Positions 16,943-26,870 are shown, numbered from the stretch's first letter. The stretch: DNA of 56,833 bases from Crenothrix polyspora (GCA_945902915.1 CAMDNJ010000002.1:1-56833); one strand, 5' to 3'. Made by a program: numbers and translations. The notes: a model not told the origin generated them from the sequence alone.

Positions 16943-19177
16943 TTACTTCCAAATACTAATGATATTAGTGTAGTCATCAGTCCAAGGTTTCATATCAAAG
17001 TATAAAGGCAATTTTTGCCAGTTGCCAAGACGACTCATAGCTAAGGGCATAAGGGTTTCTGGTTTTTTAGCTAACACCACCCAGTCGGTTGCCACAATCA
17101 ATTCTGAGGCTTGTTGCGGTTTAAATTCTTGTATGAGTGCGGCTAAATGCAAATGCTCGGCATGTATAGATAATACTTTCTTCAGTAATAAATGACGGTT
17201 AGTGATATGAAACGCGAGCAGGCCATCAGGTTTTAATTTGTCGAAATAGAGTTGTAGCGCTTCTTCTGTTAATAAGTGAGTGGGTACTGAATCGGAACTA
17301 AAAGCATCCATGATTAATAAATCGAAATGCTGCTTAGGTTCTTTTTCCAGTGATAAGCGTGCATCACCAATACGCAGAGTGCTATGCTGACTGCAACGTT
17401 GTAAATAATGGAAATATTTAGGGTTACTAGCGATATCGACGACTAAAGGATCAATTTCATATAGCGTCCAATTTTGTTGTTCTTTGGCATAGCACGTTAA
17501 AGCCCCTGCGCCTAAGCCAACGATACCAATATTCCAGTGTTGATCGACAGTATCGAAAGTTTTAAACAACTGCCCCATAGGGCCAGGACGACTGTAATAG
17601 GTATAGGGGATAGTGGCTACATCTTCGGCTAGGCGTTCTGCGCCATGTTTAGTAGTGCCATGAAACAGTTCGTGATAAGTTTCTGCTTGCTGTTGTTCGT
17701 TTGTAAACACGCTTTCACGCACAGCTAATACACCAAAAAATGTGCGCTCTTGATAAAGGGTATGTGACGATAAACCATGTAGTCCTAAGGCAAGAAAAAT
17801 AATCGCCCCTGTTAAAAAAGCGAAAGCGACAGGCCTAGCTCTGAGTAAATAAGATAATAAGGTTAGGGTAATTAAGCTGATGACAATAATGTCAAAATAT
17901 TGCAGTAGATCAGCACAGTTTATATAAATAATTAGACCTGCCATTATCAACAACAATGGCGCTATTATTTGTAGCAGCAAACTTTTATTGAGTGTTAACA
18001 CAACACCGGGACGCAACAAGAGGGCCGCAACGATCATCAGAGGGTATTCATAAATGCCATTGAAAATAAAGGGCGCGACAAAAGTATTAAACATGCCGCC
18101 CAACATGCCGGCAAAAGACATGATCAAATAAAAGTTCGTTAAATGCTGGGTAGAAGGTCTATTCTTGGCTAATTCGCCATGACAGACCATAACTGCAAAG
18201 AAAAAAGCCAGTAAATGCAAAATCAGATAGGCCCAATAAGGTAAGTCTGCTGGATTAATAAAGGCATAGGCGATAAAGGGAATTAAAATTAGAGGCTGTA
18301 ACTTAACCATCAGTGGATGAATCGCAGCGCTCCATTTAGAAAACACGATAACAAAAGACAGCAAATATAAGGTTAAGGGAATAATCCACAATAACGGCAC
18401 TGAGGCAATGTCGGTGCTAATGAAATTGGTTAAACCCAGTAATAAACTCGAGGGTACAAAAGCCAAGGCCATCCAGTGAAGTTTTCGACGCAGACTGAGC
18501 GAACTTGCATCTGGCGTAGACTTTTCTATATTAATGGTGGTTTGCTGGCTTTTCCATAGCACTAGTGCGCAAACCGCTATCAATGCACAGAGTATTAAAT
18601 AACCAAAGCTCCAGCTGGTTTTTTGTAGCGTTAAGCCGATGGCAGGTTCTAATAGAAAAGGATAGCTGAGTAAAGCCAATAGGCTGCCGGCGTTGCTAGC
18701 CGCATAAAGGTAATAAGGATCCTCACTGGTATGGTGGCCGATATTGGCAAACCATTTTTGTATCAGTGGAGAGGTGGTGGATATAACAAAGTAGGGTAAG
18801 CCTATGGCTAAGAATAAAGTCCAGCATAACCAGAAGGTAGGATTGGTATCGGTGGGAGGTGCTATATTTTCAGGCAAAGCAACCGGTAGAGCTAGCAAAC
18901 TGATCAGTATGATAACGGCATGTATCTGAATTTGGCGGCGTTGATCAAAGCGCATGGACAACAGATGTGCATATAGATACCCCAAAAATAACAGACTTTG
19001 ATAAAACACCATGCAGGTGTTCCATACCGCCGGTGAACCGCCTAATAAGGGTAATAGCAATTTACCAAACAAGGGTTGCAGCACAAACATCAGGGAGGCA
19101 CTGACAAATAAGGTGCCCGCAAATAAGATAATTAGGGATAAGCGACTGTCGGAATGATCTACTGAAGGCTGGTTCAT
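16943..19177 (-). CDS. Membrane-fused spermidine synthase-like protein
   Basis: This 744-residue protein has two parts. Residues 1 to about 490 contain at least a dozen hydrophobic segments resembling an MFS-like membrane region. Residues from about 540 hold a spermidine-synthase-like methyltransferase fold: the nucleotide-binding motif GLGAGALTCYA, an acidic strand end YEIDPLVVDIA, GDARLSL and LLIMDAFSSDSVPTHLLT. Family knowledge: such fused proteins are widespread and mostly uncharacterised, and the classic spermidine synthase residues are only partly kept, so true aminopropyl transfer is uncertain. The ATG at 19177 follows a GATTGTTT-rich leader without a strong ribosome-binding site. No polyamine gene is adjacent. 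nspC, a norspermidine-pathway gene, lies 35 kb away. Confidence 0.82.
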   Translation of the reverse strand: MNQPSVDHSDSRLSLIILFAGTLFVSASLMFVLQPLFGKLLLPLLGGSPAVWNTCMVFYQSLLFLGYLYAHLLSMRFDQRRQIQIHAVIILISLLALPVALPENIAPPTDTNPTFWLCWTLFLAIGLPYFVISTTSPLIQKWFANIGHHTSEDPYYLYAASNAGSLLALLSYPFLLEPAIGLTLQKTSWSFGYLILCALIAVCALVLWKSQQTTINIEKSTPDASSLSLRRKLHWMALAFVPSSLLLGLTNFISTDIASVPLLWIIPLTLYLLSFVIVFSKWSAAIHPLMVKLQPLILIPFIAYAFINPADLPYWAYLILHLLAFFFAVMVCHGELAKNRPSTQHLTNFYLIMSFAGMLGGMFNTFVAPFIFNGIYEYPLMIVAALLLRPGVVLTLNKSLLLQIIAPLLLIMAGLIIYINCADLLQYFDIIVISLITLTLLSYLLRARPVAFAFLTGAIIFLALGLHGLSSHTLYQERTFFGVLAVRESVFTNEQQQAETYHELFHGTTKHGAERLAEDVATIPYTYYSRPGPMGQLFKTFDTVDQHWNIGIVGLGAGALTCYAKEQQNWTLYEIDPLVVDIASNPKYFHYLQRCSQHSTLRIGDARLSLEKEPKQHFDLLIMDAFSSDSVPTHLLTEEALQLYFDKLKPDGLLAFHITNRHLLLKKVLSIHAEHLHLAALIQEFKPQQASELIVATDWVVLAKKPETLMPLAMSRLGNWQKLPLYFDMKPWTDDYTNIISIWK

Positions 19178-19273
19178 CGTTTTTATTTTAGCCCTTTAGG
19201 CGGGTTGTTTTTAAGGCGCTAATATACTGCAAGCGTTTACGTTTGTTGTTTTTTTAAACAATCGAAAATTTAA

Positions 19274-19359
19274 CGTAGCTTGGGTTAATGGCTTTATCAT
19301 TAACCCAACATTGCAGCGTAATGTGTTGGGTTTCGAAAAAGCACGCAGCCCAACCTACG
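19274..19359. repeat. Family C intergenic repeat, copy C2
   Basis: CGTAGCTTGGGTTAATG at the left pairs with GCAGCCCAACCTACG at the right. The interior contains CATTAACCCAACATT and GTGTTGGGTTTCG, as in C3. Confidence 0.65.
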
Positions 19360-19666
19360 CGAAACATCAACATGCATCATTACATTCGCGTGGGTTACTG
19401 CAGGAACTATAATAAAGCATTTACGCTAATTGGACGCTAGTCGATATAATTTTTCGCTGAAAACATAGTGTCGACAAGCTATAACTGCTGATATCAGCAT
19501 AATCGATGCTTCATCTATTTGTAAAACAGATATAATCATCTAATAATAGCATTATATTAACAGCAGCGAATGAGTTAGCCTCTACCCAAAAAGTGTGGCA
19601 GGGCTTATCTTTGCATTACTTAACGACTAACACACTATTTAATTTTATTAATTACAAGGGAATACC
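19360..19666. promoter_or_regulatory. Upstream region of serA
   Basis: About 300 bp without a gene precede serA. AT-rich blocks include GATATAATTTT (19443-19453) and CAGATATAATCATC, either of which could hold a -10 element. AAGGGAA lies just before the ATG at 19667 and is a good ribosome-binding site. No riboswitch was recognised. Confidence 0.35.
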
Positions 19667-20833
19667 ATGTTTAAAATATTGACTTACAACAACATTTCAC
19701 GAGCTGGACTTGATAAGTTTCCTGATGCGCAGTATCAAGTCGGCGCGCAAGTCGATAGCCCTGATGCCGTCATGTTACGTTCTTTTAACTTACATGGACA
19801 AACCATTCCAGATTCTTTAAAGGCAGTGGGTCGTGCTGGCGCAGGGGTTAATAACATTCCAGTTGCTGAATACACTCAGCGTGGTATTCCCGTGTTTAAT
19901 GCCCCAGGTGCTAATTCAAATGCAGTGGCTGAATTAGTCATTGTTGGTATGTTGTTGGCTGCCAGAAATATCGTACCTGCCTTAAATTTCGTTAGAGATC
20001 TTAAAGGTAGCGATGAAAGCCTCAATGAACAAATTGAGAATGAAAAGAAACATTTCGCGGGCTTCGAGCTTTCTGGCAAGACTTTAGGTGTTTTGGGTTT
20101 AGGTGCTATCGGCGTTAAAGTGGCCAATTCTTCTGCTGCTATAGGCATGAATATTATCGGCTTTGATCCTTTCATGTCGCTAGAAAATGCTTGGAAATTA
20201 ACCTCATCAGCCGAACAAGCGCTTAGCATTGATGATCTGACTTCACGTTCAGATTTGATTAGCCTGCATATTCCGCTGAATGATAAAACCAAGAACTTGA
20301 TTAGTGAAGAGCACATTAAACGCATTAAGAAAGGCGCTATCTTACTTAACTTCTCTCGTGCCGGCGTTGTTGATGAGGCTGCCGTACTCGCTGCCTTAGA
20401 TAGCGGCGCGTTATTAGCTTATGTCTGTGATTTTCCAACAGGCGCCTTGATTAATCATCCACGCGCTATTGCTTTACCTCATTTAGGCGCCTCCACTGAA
20501 GAAGCAGAAGACAACTGTGCAGCTATGGTTGCCGACCAGTTACGTGAGTTTTTAGAGCATGGCACGATTCGTAATTCGGTTAACTTTCCAGAAGTCATAG
20601 TAACTCCTAGCGGTGAAGGTTTTCGTTTAAGTATTGCTAATGAAAATAAACCTGGCGTAGTGGGTCATATTTCTTCTATTTTAGGGGCAGCAGGTCTTAA
20701 TATTCTTGATTTACTTAATAAATCAAGAGGTGATTATGCCTATACTTTGGTGGATATTCATGCCGCCGCATCTGAAGCAGTAGTCGAGCAACTACGCGCT
20801 ATTGATGGCGTATTATCGGTACGCGTTATTTAA
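19667..20833 (+). CDS. serA: D-3-phosphoglycerate dehydrogenase
   Basis: Oxidises 3-phosphoglycerate with NAD in the first committed step of serine synthesis. The 388-residue protein has the Rossmann motif GLGAIG near residues 145-150, the substrate-side GRAGAGVNNI near 56-65, HIPL and HLGAST (catalytic His), plus a C-terminal ACT domain (about 317-388) that in relatives binds serine for feedback control. It lacks the intervening domain of the long type and so is the shorter class. The stop TAA at 20831-20833 is the first three bases of repeat A2. Serine made here feeds the cysE-cysK pair directly downstream on the same strand. Confidence 0.95.
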   Translation: MFKILTYNNISRAGLDKFPDAQYQVGAQVDSPDAVMLRSFNLHGQTIPDSLKAVGRAGAGVNNIPVAEYTQRGIPVFNAPGANSNAVAELVIVGMLLAARNIVPALNFVRDLKGSDESLNEQIENEKKHFAGFELSGKTLGVLGLGAIGVKVANSSAAIGMNIIGFDPFMSLENAWKLTSSAEQALSIDDLTSRSDLISLHIPLNDKTKNLISEEHIKRIKKGAILLNFSRAGVVDEAAVLAALDSGALLAYVCDFPTGALINHPRAIALPHLGASTEEAEDNCAAMVADQLREFLEHGTIRNSVNFPEVIVTPSGEGFRLSIANENKPGVVGHISSILGAAGLNILDLLNKSRGDYAYTLVDIHAAASEAVVEQLRAIDGVLSVRVI

Positions 20834-21054
20834 CTGATGTTACGCAGCCATTCAGCGGTTTATAAAAAAACAAATAATGAGATCGCTATCGCGACGATTT
20901 ATTAAATCGGGTTATCGCACCCGAAGGCGAGATACTTTCTTTTGCGCCGCCAAAAAAAAGTATCCAAAGAAAAGGCGGCTCGATTGCCGCTTCTTCCTGC
21001 GCTCCTCAGCGCGGTAAACGAGAGTAAGTCGACGTTACTGCGTAACGTCAGTTA
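20831..21054. repeat. Family A MITE-like element, copy A2
   Basis: Terminal inverted repeats TAACTGATGTTACGCAG (20831) and CTGCGTAACGTCAGTTA (ending 21054) differ at one position. The interior holds a hairpin, GATACTTTCTTTTG / CCAAAAAAAAGTATC. The element overlaps the serA stop and ends 35 bp before the cysK start. Confidence 0.88.
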
Positions 21055-21089
21055 TTTAAACATCAGCGATTCAAAGATAGGAGACGGTT

Positions 21090-22067
21090 ATGTCACATTG
21101 GTACCAAGATAATTCCCACAGCATAGGCAACACACCTTTAGTGCGACTTAACCGTATCACCGAGGGCTGTTCTGCGACGATATTGGCAAAAATTGAAGGT
21201 CGCAATCCGGCTTATTCCGTTAAATGCCGTATTGGTGCCGCGATGATTTGGGATGCTGAGCAACGTGGCTTGCTAGGGCCTGGTAAAGAATTGGTAGAGC
21301 CTACCAGTGGCAATACCGGTATAGCTTTGGCCTTTGTTGCAGCGGCCAGAGGTTTACCTTTAACCTTAACCATGCCAGAAACCATGAGCTTAGAGCGTCG
21401 TAAGTTACTCATTGCTTATGGTGCCAAGTTGGTATTAACAGAAGGCGCTAAAGGCATGAGTGGGGCTATCGCTAAAGCCGAAGAAATTGCCGCCTCCGAT
21501 CCTGAGCGTTATGTGCTGTTACAGCAGTTTAAAAACCCAGCGAATCCAGCCATACATGAACGTACCACAGGGCCGGAAATCTGGAATGATACCGATGGTG
21601 AAATTGATATTTTAATTTCAGGGGTAGGTACCGGCGGTACCATTACTGGCGTCACTCGATATATTAAGCAAACTCAAGGTAAGGCCATTCTTTCTGTTGC
21701 TGTAGAACCTAGCGCTAGTCCTGTTTTAACACAGACTCGTGCGGGTGATGCTATACAACCTGGTCCTCATAAAATACAAGGTATAGGCGCGGGTTTTGTG
21801 CCCAGCGTACTTGATTTAGAGCTTGTTGATGATATCGAACAAGTCACTAATGAAGAGGCTATAGATTTTGCAAGACGCTTAGCCAAAGAAGAAGGTATCT
21901 TAGCCGGTATTTCTTGTGGTGCTGCAGTTGCTGTTGCAGTACGCGTGGCTAAACGTCCAGAACATGCCGGTAAAACCATCGTGGTGATCTTGCCTGATTC
22001 CGGTGAGCGTTATTTAAGCTCACCTTTGTTTGAAGGCTTGTTTGATGCGAGTGGTTTGGCTGTATGA
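21090..22067 (+). CDS. cysK: Cysteine synthase A (O-acetylserine sulfhydrylase)
   Basis: PLP enzyme that replaces the acetyl group of O-acetylserine with sulfide to give cysteine. The 325-residue protein matches the E. coli enzyme (323). The PLP lysine is Lys45 in [16 protein letters not shown] (71-77) is the asparagine loop, and GVGTGGT binds phosphate. A strong AGGAG precedes ATG 21090. The stop overlaps the cysE start by four bases (ATGA), so the two are translationally coupled. That suits the CysE-CysK complex known from other bacteria. Confidence 0.96.
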   Translation: MSHWYQDNSHSIGNTPLVRLNRITEGCSATILAKIEGRNPAYSVKCRIGAAMIWDAEQRGLLGPGKELVEPTSGNTGIALAFVAAARGLPLTLTMPETMSLERRKLLIAYGAKLVLTEGAKGMSGAIAKAEEIAASDPERYVLLQQFKNPANPAIHERTTGPEIWNDTDGEIDILISGVGTGGTITGVTRYIKQTQGKAILSVAVEPSASPVLTQTRAGDAIQPGPHKIQGIGAGFVPSVLDLELVDDIEQVTNEEAIDFARRLAKEEGILAGISCGAAVAVAVRVAKRPEHAGKTIVVILPDSGERYLSSPLFEGLFDASGLAV

Positions 22068-23002
22068 ATGATGCGGCGAGACTAGGTAGCCAATATAATT
22101 GGGGCATTGATGGGTTGGTCGCACAGCTTAGAAATTTACGTGTGCAATCCTTAGAAACACGCAATCTGCTAGATAAGCCACCTAAATTACCGTCACGTAA
22201 AGAACTACATAAAATCTTGGATGGTTTGGGAGCCGTGTTGTTTCCTAATCGTTTAGGTAGGCCTGATTTAAATGATGAGGGCATCGATTATTTTGTAGGC
22301 CATACTTTAGAAACCTTACTACGTGAATTGCACACGCAAATCCGTAGAGAACTACAATTTATATCGGGGCATCAAGGGATTGATAATGTCGCGCATCAAC
22401 AAGCGATCAATATTGCTAGAGAGTTCGCAGCGCAACTGCCTATAGTTAGACGCTTGTTAGACACCGATATACAAGCTGCTTTCGAGGGCGACCCTGCTGC
22501 CCGCAGTCCTGATGAGGTTTTGGTCTGTTATCCGGGCATAACCGCCATTATGCATCATCGCTTAGCGCATATCTTGTATCAATTAGGTGCGCCTTTGGTA
22601 GCCCGTATGATTTCAGAGTTGGCGCATTCAGCCACAGGTATTGATATACATCCCGGTGCCCAAATCGGCGAGAGTTTCTTTATCGATCATGGTACCGGTG
22701 TGGTCATCGGCGAAACCGCCATTATAGGTCGTTATGTTCGGGTTTATCAGGCGGTTACCTTAGGCGCCAAACGTTTTCAAAAAGATGACAACGGCCTATT
22801 AGTTAAAGGTAATGCAAGGCATCCGATTGTTGAAGACCATGTGGTTATTTATGCAGGAGCCACCATACTCGGACGTATTACCATCGGCCAAGGCTCAACT
22901 ATAGGTGGTAATGTTTGGCTGACGCACAGCGTACCGCCCGATAGTAATATTAGCCAAGCCAGCGCTCGCAGTGAATTGTTTCAAGGTGGTGCGGGAATTT
23001 GA
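22064..23002 (+). CDS. cysE: Serine O-acetyltransferase, EpsC type
   Basis: Acetylates serine with acetyl-CoA to O-acetylserine, the substrate of the coupled cysK product. The 312-residue protein has a long helical N-terminal half. A left-handed beta-helix of hexapeptide repeats follows from about 190, with [19 protein letters not shown] and [12 protein letters not shown] containing the acceptor-site residues, and then TLGAKRF and [18 protein letters not shown]. It is longer than E. coli CysE (273), as usual for the EpsC type. The C-terminus ends GGAGI; a C-terminal isoleucine is what inserts into the CysK active site in studied pairs. A family B repeat lies between this gene and the convergent response regulator. 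Confidence 0.94.
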   Translation: MNDAARLGSQYNWGIDGLVAQLRNLRVQSLETRNLLDKPPKLPSRKELHKILDGLGAVLFPNRLGRPDLNDEGIDYFVGHTLETLLRELHTQIRRELQFISGHQGIDNVAHQQAINIAREFAAQLPIVRRLLDTDIQAAFEGDPAARSPDEVLVCYPGITAIMHHRLAHILYQLGAPLVARMISELAHSATGIDIHPGAQIGESFFIDHGTGVVIGETAIIGRYVRVYQAVTLGAKRFQKDDNGLLVKGNARHPIVEDHVVIYAGATILGRITIGQGSTIGGNVWLTHSVPPDSNISQASARSELFQGGAGI

Positions 23003-23069
23003 TTTGTCCGGCATGAGTGTTAGGTTAATGATAAAGCCAGTAATGCAAGTTGCGTGATTCGCAATTAGT

Positions 23070-23259
23070 GGCTACCAATTTAAGATGGGACAGTTTCAGC
23101 CCAGACAAAGGGTGAAGGGCGAAAGATTAAGTCTAGGAGGCTAGCAACTTAAGGCGTTTCAGATACTAGGTTTAACCCTTCGCCCTTTGTCTGCACTTAG
23201 AAGAACCCTATCTAAAAATGAACGGTTGAGCTAAACCGTCCGCTCTTAAGTTGGTAGCC
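23070..23259. repeat. Family B MITE-like element, copy B2 (complete)
   Basis: A 190-bp element with terminal inverted repeats GGCTACCAATTTAAGA (23070) and TCTTAAGTTGGTAGCC (ending 23259), one mismatch in 16. A second inner inverted repeat pairs CAGACAAAGGGTGAAGGG with CCCTTCGCCCTTTGTCTG. It ends two bases before the stop codon of the convergent response-regulator gene. Confidence 0.88.
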
Positions 23260-23261
23260 CC

Positions 23262-23882
23262 TTAATTTAACTGTGCATTAATAACCAAGGTGGTCAGTTC
23301 AGCCAAGCTTTTAGCTTGGGTTTTCTCTTTAATATGTATACGATGCGCTTCTACAGTACGCGTGCTGATATCTAATATATTGGCGATGTCTTTATTAGCT
23401 TGGCCTTGAGTAATCAGTAGTAATATTTCACGTTCTCTATCGGTCAGTTGTTGTACCAGCAGACTGGCTTTACGTTTACCCAAAAAATCTTTTCGATTAG
23501 CGCGGTCTTTTCTTAACGCTTCAGTAATGCATGCTTTTAACTGATCATAATCAAAAGGTTTCTCTAAAAAATGTACGGCACCAGCTCTAAAGGCTCGGGC
23601 TGATTCTGGGATGCCAGAATGGCCACTGATAAAAATAATGGGCAAGCTGATGCTGCGTTCTATCATGATGTTTTGTAAGTCTAATCCGCTCATAGTCGGC
23701 ATCATCACATCTAAAATCAGACACCCAGTTTCAGCGGGTTGGTAATGTTCTAAAAACGCCTCTGCTGAAGTGTAGCATTTAACCTTTAAGCCTAATGTTT
23801 CCAATAATATCGAAACTGAATCAAGCACATCAATTTCATCGTCAACTATATAAACAGTGGCGGCTGATGACTTCTTTTTCAT
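23262..23882 (-). CDS. FixJ-like response regulator
   Basis: Cytoplasmic DNA-binding partner of the histidine kinase encoded just upstream. The 206-residue protein has a receiver domain (residues 8-120) with acidic pocket Asp14/Asp15, phosphoacceptor Asp58 in CLILDVMMP and Lys107 in EKPFDYDQL. A LuxR-type helix-turn-helix follows (about 145-200) with LTDREREILLLITQGQANKD. This is the FixJ/NarL-like arrangement. Its ATG overlaps the kinase stop by four bases (ATGA), so the two are coupled. The stop is flush with repeat B2. The signal and target genes are unknown. Confidence 0.93.
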   Translation of the reverse strand: MKKKSSAATVYIVDDEIDVLDSVSILLETLGLKVKCYTSAEAFLEHYQPAETGCLILDVMMPTMSGLDLQNIMIERSISLPIIFISGHSGIPESARAFRAGAVHFLEKPFDYDQLKACITEALRKDRANRKDFLGKRKASLLVQQLTDREREILLLITQGQANKDIANILDISTRTVEAHRIHIKEKTQAKSLAELTTLVINAQLN

Positions 23883-25747
23883 AGATATTCTCCATTGATA
23901 GGCAGGATAAAATAAAAAGTAGTGCCAGCACCTAAGAGGCTATCAAATCTAATCATACCGCCATGGGCTTCGATGATGGAGCGACTAATGGAAAGTCCCA
24001 TGCCCATGCCGCTGGCTTTGCTGGTATAAAAAGGCATCAGTATTTTTACTTTTTGCAGATCAGTCAGACCTGGGCCGTTATCTTTTATACGGACTTCTAG
24101 GCCTTTATTTAATCGAGTCTGTATCGATATCGTTTTATCATCAGCATTGAGCTTTTCTTCTAAAGCATCGATAGCGTTTTTGATTAGATTTAATAGCACT
24201 TGCTCAATTTGCACACTATCTATCGCTACTTTAGGCATATTAGGTTTGAGTTCAAGTGTCACCTTAATATTGTGCTGATAACATTCATGAGCACAGAAGT
24301 TAACGGCGTTTTCAATCAACGTGTCAATAGAGGTCATACTGCGAGTTGTAGTACGTTGGCTGGCTAAATCTTTCATGCGATGGATGATTTTTCCGGCTTT
24401 TTGGGCTTGTGCATAGGTTTTGCTTAGAACCTCGCTGAGCTTAGTTAAGTCGGGATTTTCAGCCTTAATCAGTTGTAAGCAGGCTTGGCTATAATTGCTG
24501 ATCGCGGTCAAAGGTTGATTAACTTGATGGGCAATGCCGGAACCCATGCTACCGATAAGACTTAAACGTGTCATATGGGCTATTTCAGCCAAATGCTCTT
24601 TTTCATGCTGTTCTTGTCGCAGACGTAAGCTATTGTCACGGATGAGTATGGCAAAATGATCGGCCTGCTTAAGCCTAAAGTTCACTAAAGACAATGATAA
24701 TGGCACGATAAAGCCCTTTCTATGGAGCCCATCGACACTATAGTTGAGCGCGGCATTATTTGAAGTATTGCGAAGCAACAAATCAATACTGGATTCAGTA
24801 AAAAACGGCGATATTAACAGTTGATTAAAAGACATTCCCAAAAGCTGTGCTTCCTCATAGCCTAGCAATAAACAGGCGGCTGTATTGCTCGATTCTACGA
24901 TGCCCAATAGGTTGAGCATAATAATGCCTTCACTAGAGGCATTAAAAATATGGCTGTGGGTCGCCTTTAGTTCGGAGCTGATTTTCTGCGATTTTTCTAG
25001 TTCTGCGTTTGTCGTGTGTAAAAGCTGACGATGAGCTATTAAATCCGATTGTTGTGTCCGTATTTCTGCCACTTGTTTTTTGTTGAGACGCGTTAGCGTA
25101 TCTTCCAGAAATTTATAGGCAGTTACATCCTTGAGAGCTAAATAAATGTTTAGCTCATTGTTTTCTTGTCTGTCAACCGTAGCCATTAATTCTAGGTAAG
25201 TAAATACTGGGCTCTCTGGATGCTGGTTAGGCGCATATTCATGAAAATCGGAGTTTTGGTTATGTGGTTCATGCTTAGCCTGATTAGGCTGTGTGATTCG
25301 GATAAGTAGCTTAGTGCTGAGCGGTTCATTTTGCAGCTTACGAAAAAAAAGATAATAAGCATCTTGATCGTCAACATGAATAAAGTTATCTAGTCTCTGG
25401 CTCAATAAGCTTGTTAAAGGCGTATTAAGTAGCGTAGTAGCCGCTAAATTGGCTTGCAAAATAGTACCTTGCAAAGACAATGTCAGATAGGCGACAGGTG
25501 CCAAGTTATAAATACGTGCATAGTCAGTTTGAGATTTATTGAGTGCCTGCTGAGTATTTTTAAGTTCATCATTTTGCATTTCCAGCTCAATTTGATGTAC
25601 TTGTAGTTCATGAATCAGCGTTTGAATTTGTTCGGGCTTCAACTTGGTAATATCAAGGTCGGCTTGATTCAGTAGCTTGTCACTGCATTGGGCTTCTGCC
25701 TGTTCTGCGCGTTGGCGTAAGTTAACTATATCTAAGGACTGCTTCAT
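23879..25747 (-). CDS. PAS-domain sensor histidine kinase (FixL/TtrS-like)
   Basis: This kinase lacks obvious membrane segments and is predicted soluble. From ATG 25747 it has 622 residues. In order it has an N-terminal helical coiled region with IQTLIHELQVHQIELEMQNDEL, a PAS domain (about 75-215), a second coiled coil, a second PAS (about 265-380), HisKA with phosphoacceptor His407 in GIAHQVNQPLTA, and an HATPase domain with NLIKNAIDAL, IKDNGPGL and GMGMGLSIS. No heme-binding His motif of FixL was recognised, so the ligand is unknown. The frame opens at 25822, but AAAGAG lies nine bases before 25747, and protein similarity of this family usually starts near there. It is cotranscribed with the response regulator. 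Confidence 0.88.
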   Translation of the reverse strand: MKQSLDIVNLRQRAEQAEAQCSDKLLNQADLDITKLKPEQIQTLIHELQVHQIELEMQNDELKNTQQALNKSQTDYARIYNLAPVAYLTLSLQGTILQANLAATTLLNTPLTSLLSQRLDNFIHVDDQDAYYLFFRKLQNEPLSTKLLIRITQPNQAKHEPHNQNSDFHEYAPNQHPESPVFTYLELMATVDRQENNELNIYLALKDVTAYKFLEDTLTRLNKKQVAEIRTQQSDLIAHRQLLHTTNAELEKSQKISSELKATHSHIFNASSEGIIMLNLLGIVESSNTAACLLLGYEEAQLLGMSFNQLLISPFFTESSIDLLLRNTSNNAALNYSVDGLHRKGFIVPLSLSLVNFRLKQADHFAILIRDNSLRLRQEQHEKEHLAEIAHMTRLSLIGSMGSGIAHQVNQPLTAISNYSQACLQLIKAENPDLTKLSEVLSKTYAQAQKAGKIIHRMKDLASQRTTTRSMTSIDTLIENAVNFCAHECYQHNIKVTLELKPNMPKVAIDSVQIEQVLLNLIKNAIDALEEKLNADDKTISIQTRLNKGLEVRIKDNGPGLTDLQKVKILMPFYTSKASGMGMGLSISRSIIEAHGGMIRFDSLLGAGTTFYFILPINGEYL

Positions 25748-25802
25748 TAGCATCATCTCTTTATAATGAATAATGACAAACTTAGAGTAAGCAAAATAAT
25801 CT

Positions 25803-26027
25803 TCATAAACTGGGCCTTTCATTAAAACTTAGCGACATATGAGGCGGTAACTCTAGATTTAGTTTAAGTAGATAGTCATTAATTCTCAACTGCTTATGTC
25901 TAAGATGGCAAAAGAGGCGCGTTAGCCCTTTTAGTCTGCTCAAGGAAGCACTCATAGCCACTACGGTTAATGCTAGCTCAACAAAGGTGGTATCTTCTGG
26001 CGTTATTTGGTCAGTTAATGAGTCCAC
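25803..26027 (-). CDS. Small unrecognised protein upstream of the sensor kinase
   Basis: A 74-codon frame with a GTG start at 26027, preceded by AGGAT at a suitable distance. It ends 55 bases before the chosen kinase start and is on the same strand, so it would lead the two-component operon. The sequence is leucine-rich with a basic stretch (LRHKQLRINDYLLKL). No family is recognised and it may be a chance frame. Confidence 0.45.
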   Translation of the reverse strand: MDSLTDQITPEDTTFVELALTVVAMSASLSRLKGLTRLFCHLRHKQLRINDYLLKLNLELPPHMSLSFNERPSL

Positions 26028-26425
26028 TAAAAGCTATCCTATAAGGTAGAGTGTAGGTTAAGTTGTCTAAATTATAATCTGCACCTAGTAAATAATTCAT
26101 GATCCATAATGCAATGTCGTCTAGACATGTCGGATTAGGTGCTAGCGCTAACCGGAGGTATGGATTTGGAAATGTAGGGTACCGTATCGTATCGCTAAAC
26201 AGACCTAAAAGACTTATGTTATTAAAAATTGATTGGACTAACTTTATCCTAAAAAGCTATCAGTTGTCACGCACTTAAGTAGTTATACGAATAGCTAATA
26301 TTTTATTAGCGGTTAAAGTAGTGGCTCATCAAAGATAAATTCCCTGATAAAGGCCTGTTAGCCTTGTATTGTTTTGGGATATCTTTATTAACATAAACTT
26401 ATTTATTTTGTTAGAGGTTATTACT
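26028..26425. promoter_or_regulatory. Divergent promoter region between the two-component operon and the Host_attach gene
   Basis: About 400 bp without a supported gene. It must hold promoters for both directions. A short palindrome, ATGTC-GTCTA-GACAT, lies at 26114-26128. The right-hand part is AT-rich and ends with AGAGG ahead of ATG 26426. Confidence 0.4.
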
Positions 26426-26869
26426 ATGAAAGCAACTTTAATTGTGGTCGCTGACCAAAGTCGAGCGCGTATTTTTAAAACCGACGCACCTGCTGCACCC
26501 TTAATTGAAATAGAAACCCTGACGCATACTGAAGGTCGCTTGCATGACAGAGATTTGACTTCGGACTTGCCCGGCAGAATTCAAGGTTCTGGCCATATTG
26601 GCCATGCCTATGAACAAGCTACCGACCCTAAGCAACATGAAGCAGATTTGTTTGCGCATAGGCTTGCACATTACTTAGAAGAGGCACTCAATGCTCAGCA
26701 ATTTAAGCAATTATTGATCATAGCCGAACCGTCTATGCTCGGCTTATTACGTAACTGTCTACCCGAACGCATCAAAAAAACTATAGGTTTCGAATTAGCT
26801 AAAAACATCACCACCTTAAGCCCCGAAGAAATCCGTATGCATTTACCGGATTATTTGCCTAGTCATTGA
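26426..26869 (+). CDS. Host attachment protein family (Host_attach)
   Basis: A 147-residue cytoplasmic protein beginning MKATLIVVADQSRARIF, the diagnostic N-terminus of the Pfam Host_attach family. It continues with LTHTEGRLHDRDLTSDLPGR and, near the C-terminus, LLIIAEPSMLGLLRNCLPE. The name comes from a plant-associated study; the biochemical role is unknown, although the fold resembles eRF1-like domains in family descriptions. An upstream in-frame ATG at 26369 would add 19 hydrophobic residues. I prefer 26426 because the domain starts there and AGAGG precedes it. The gene is monocistronic and convergent with pepN. Confidence 0.88.
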   Translation: MKATLIVVADQSRARIFKTDAPAAPLIEIETLTHTEGRLHDRDLTSDLPGRIQGSGHIGHAYEQATDPKQHEADLFAHRLAHYLEEALNAQQFKQLLIIAEPSMLGLLRNCLPERIKKTIGFELAKNITTLSPEEIRMHLPDYLPSH

Positions 26870-26870
26870 T

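Noticed and set aside
20841-21050. Small RNA or riboswitch ahead of cysK
   Set aside because: The structured sequence is copy A2 of a dispersed repeat also found beside unrelated genes.
21222-21230. Altered PLP site in CysK (SVKCR where many paralogues have SVKDR)
   Set aside because: E. coli CysK also has SVKCR, so it is normal for this subfamily.
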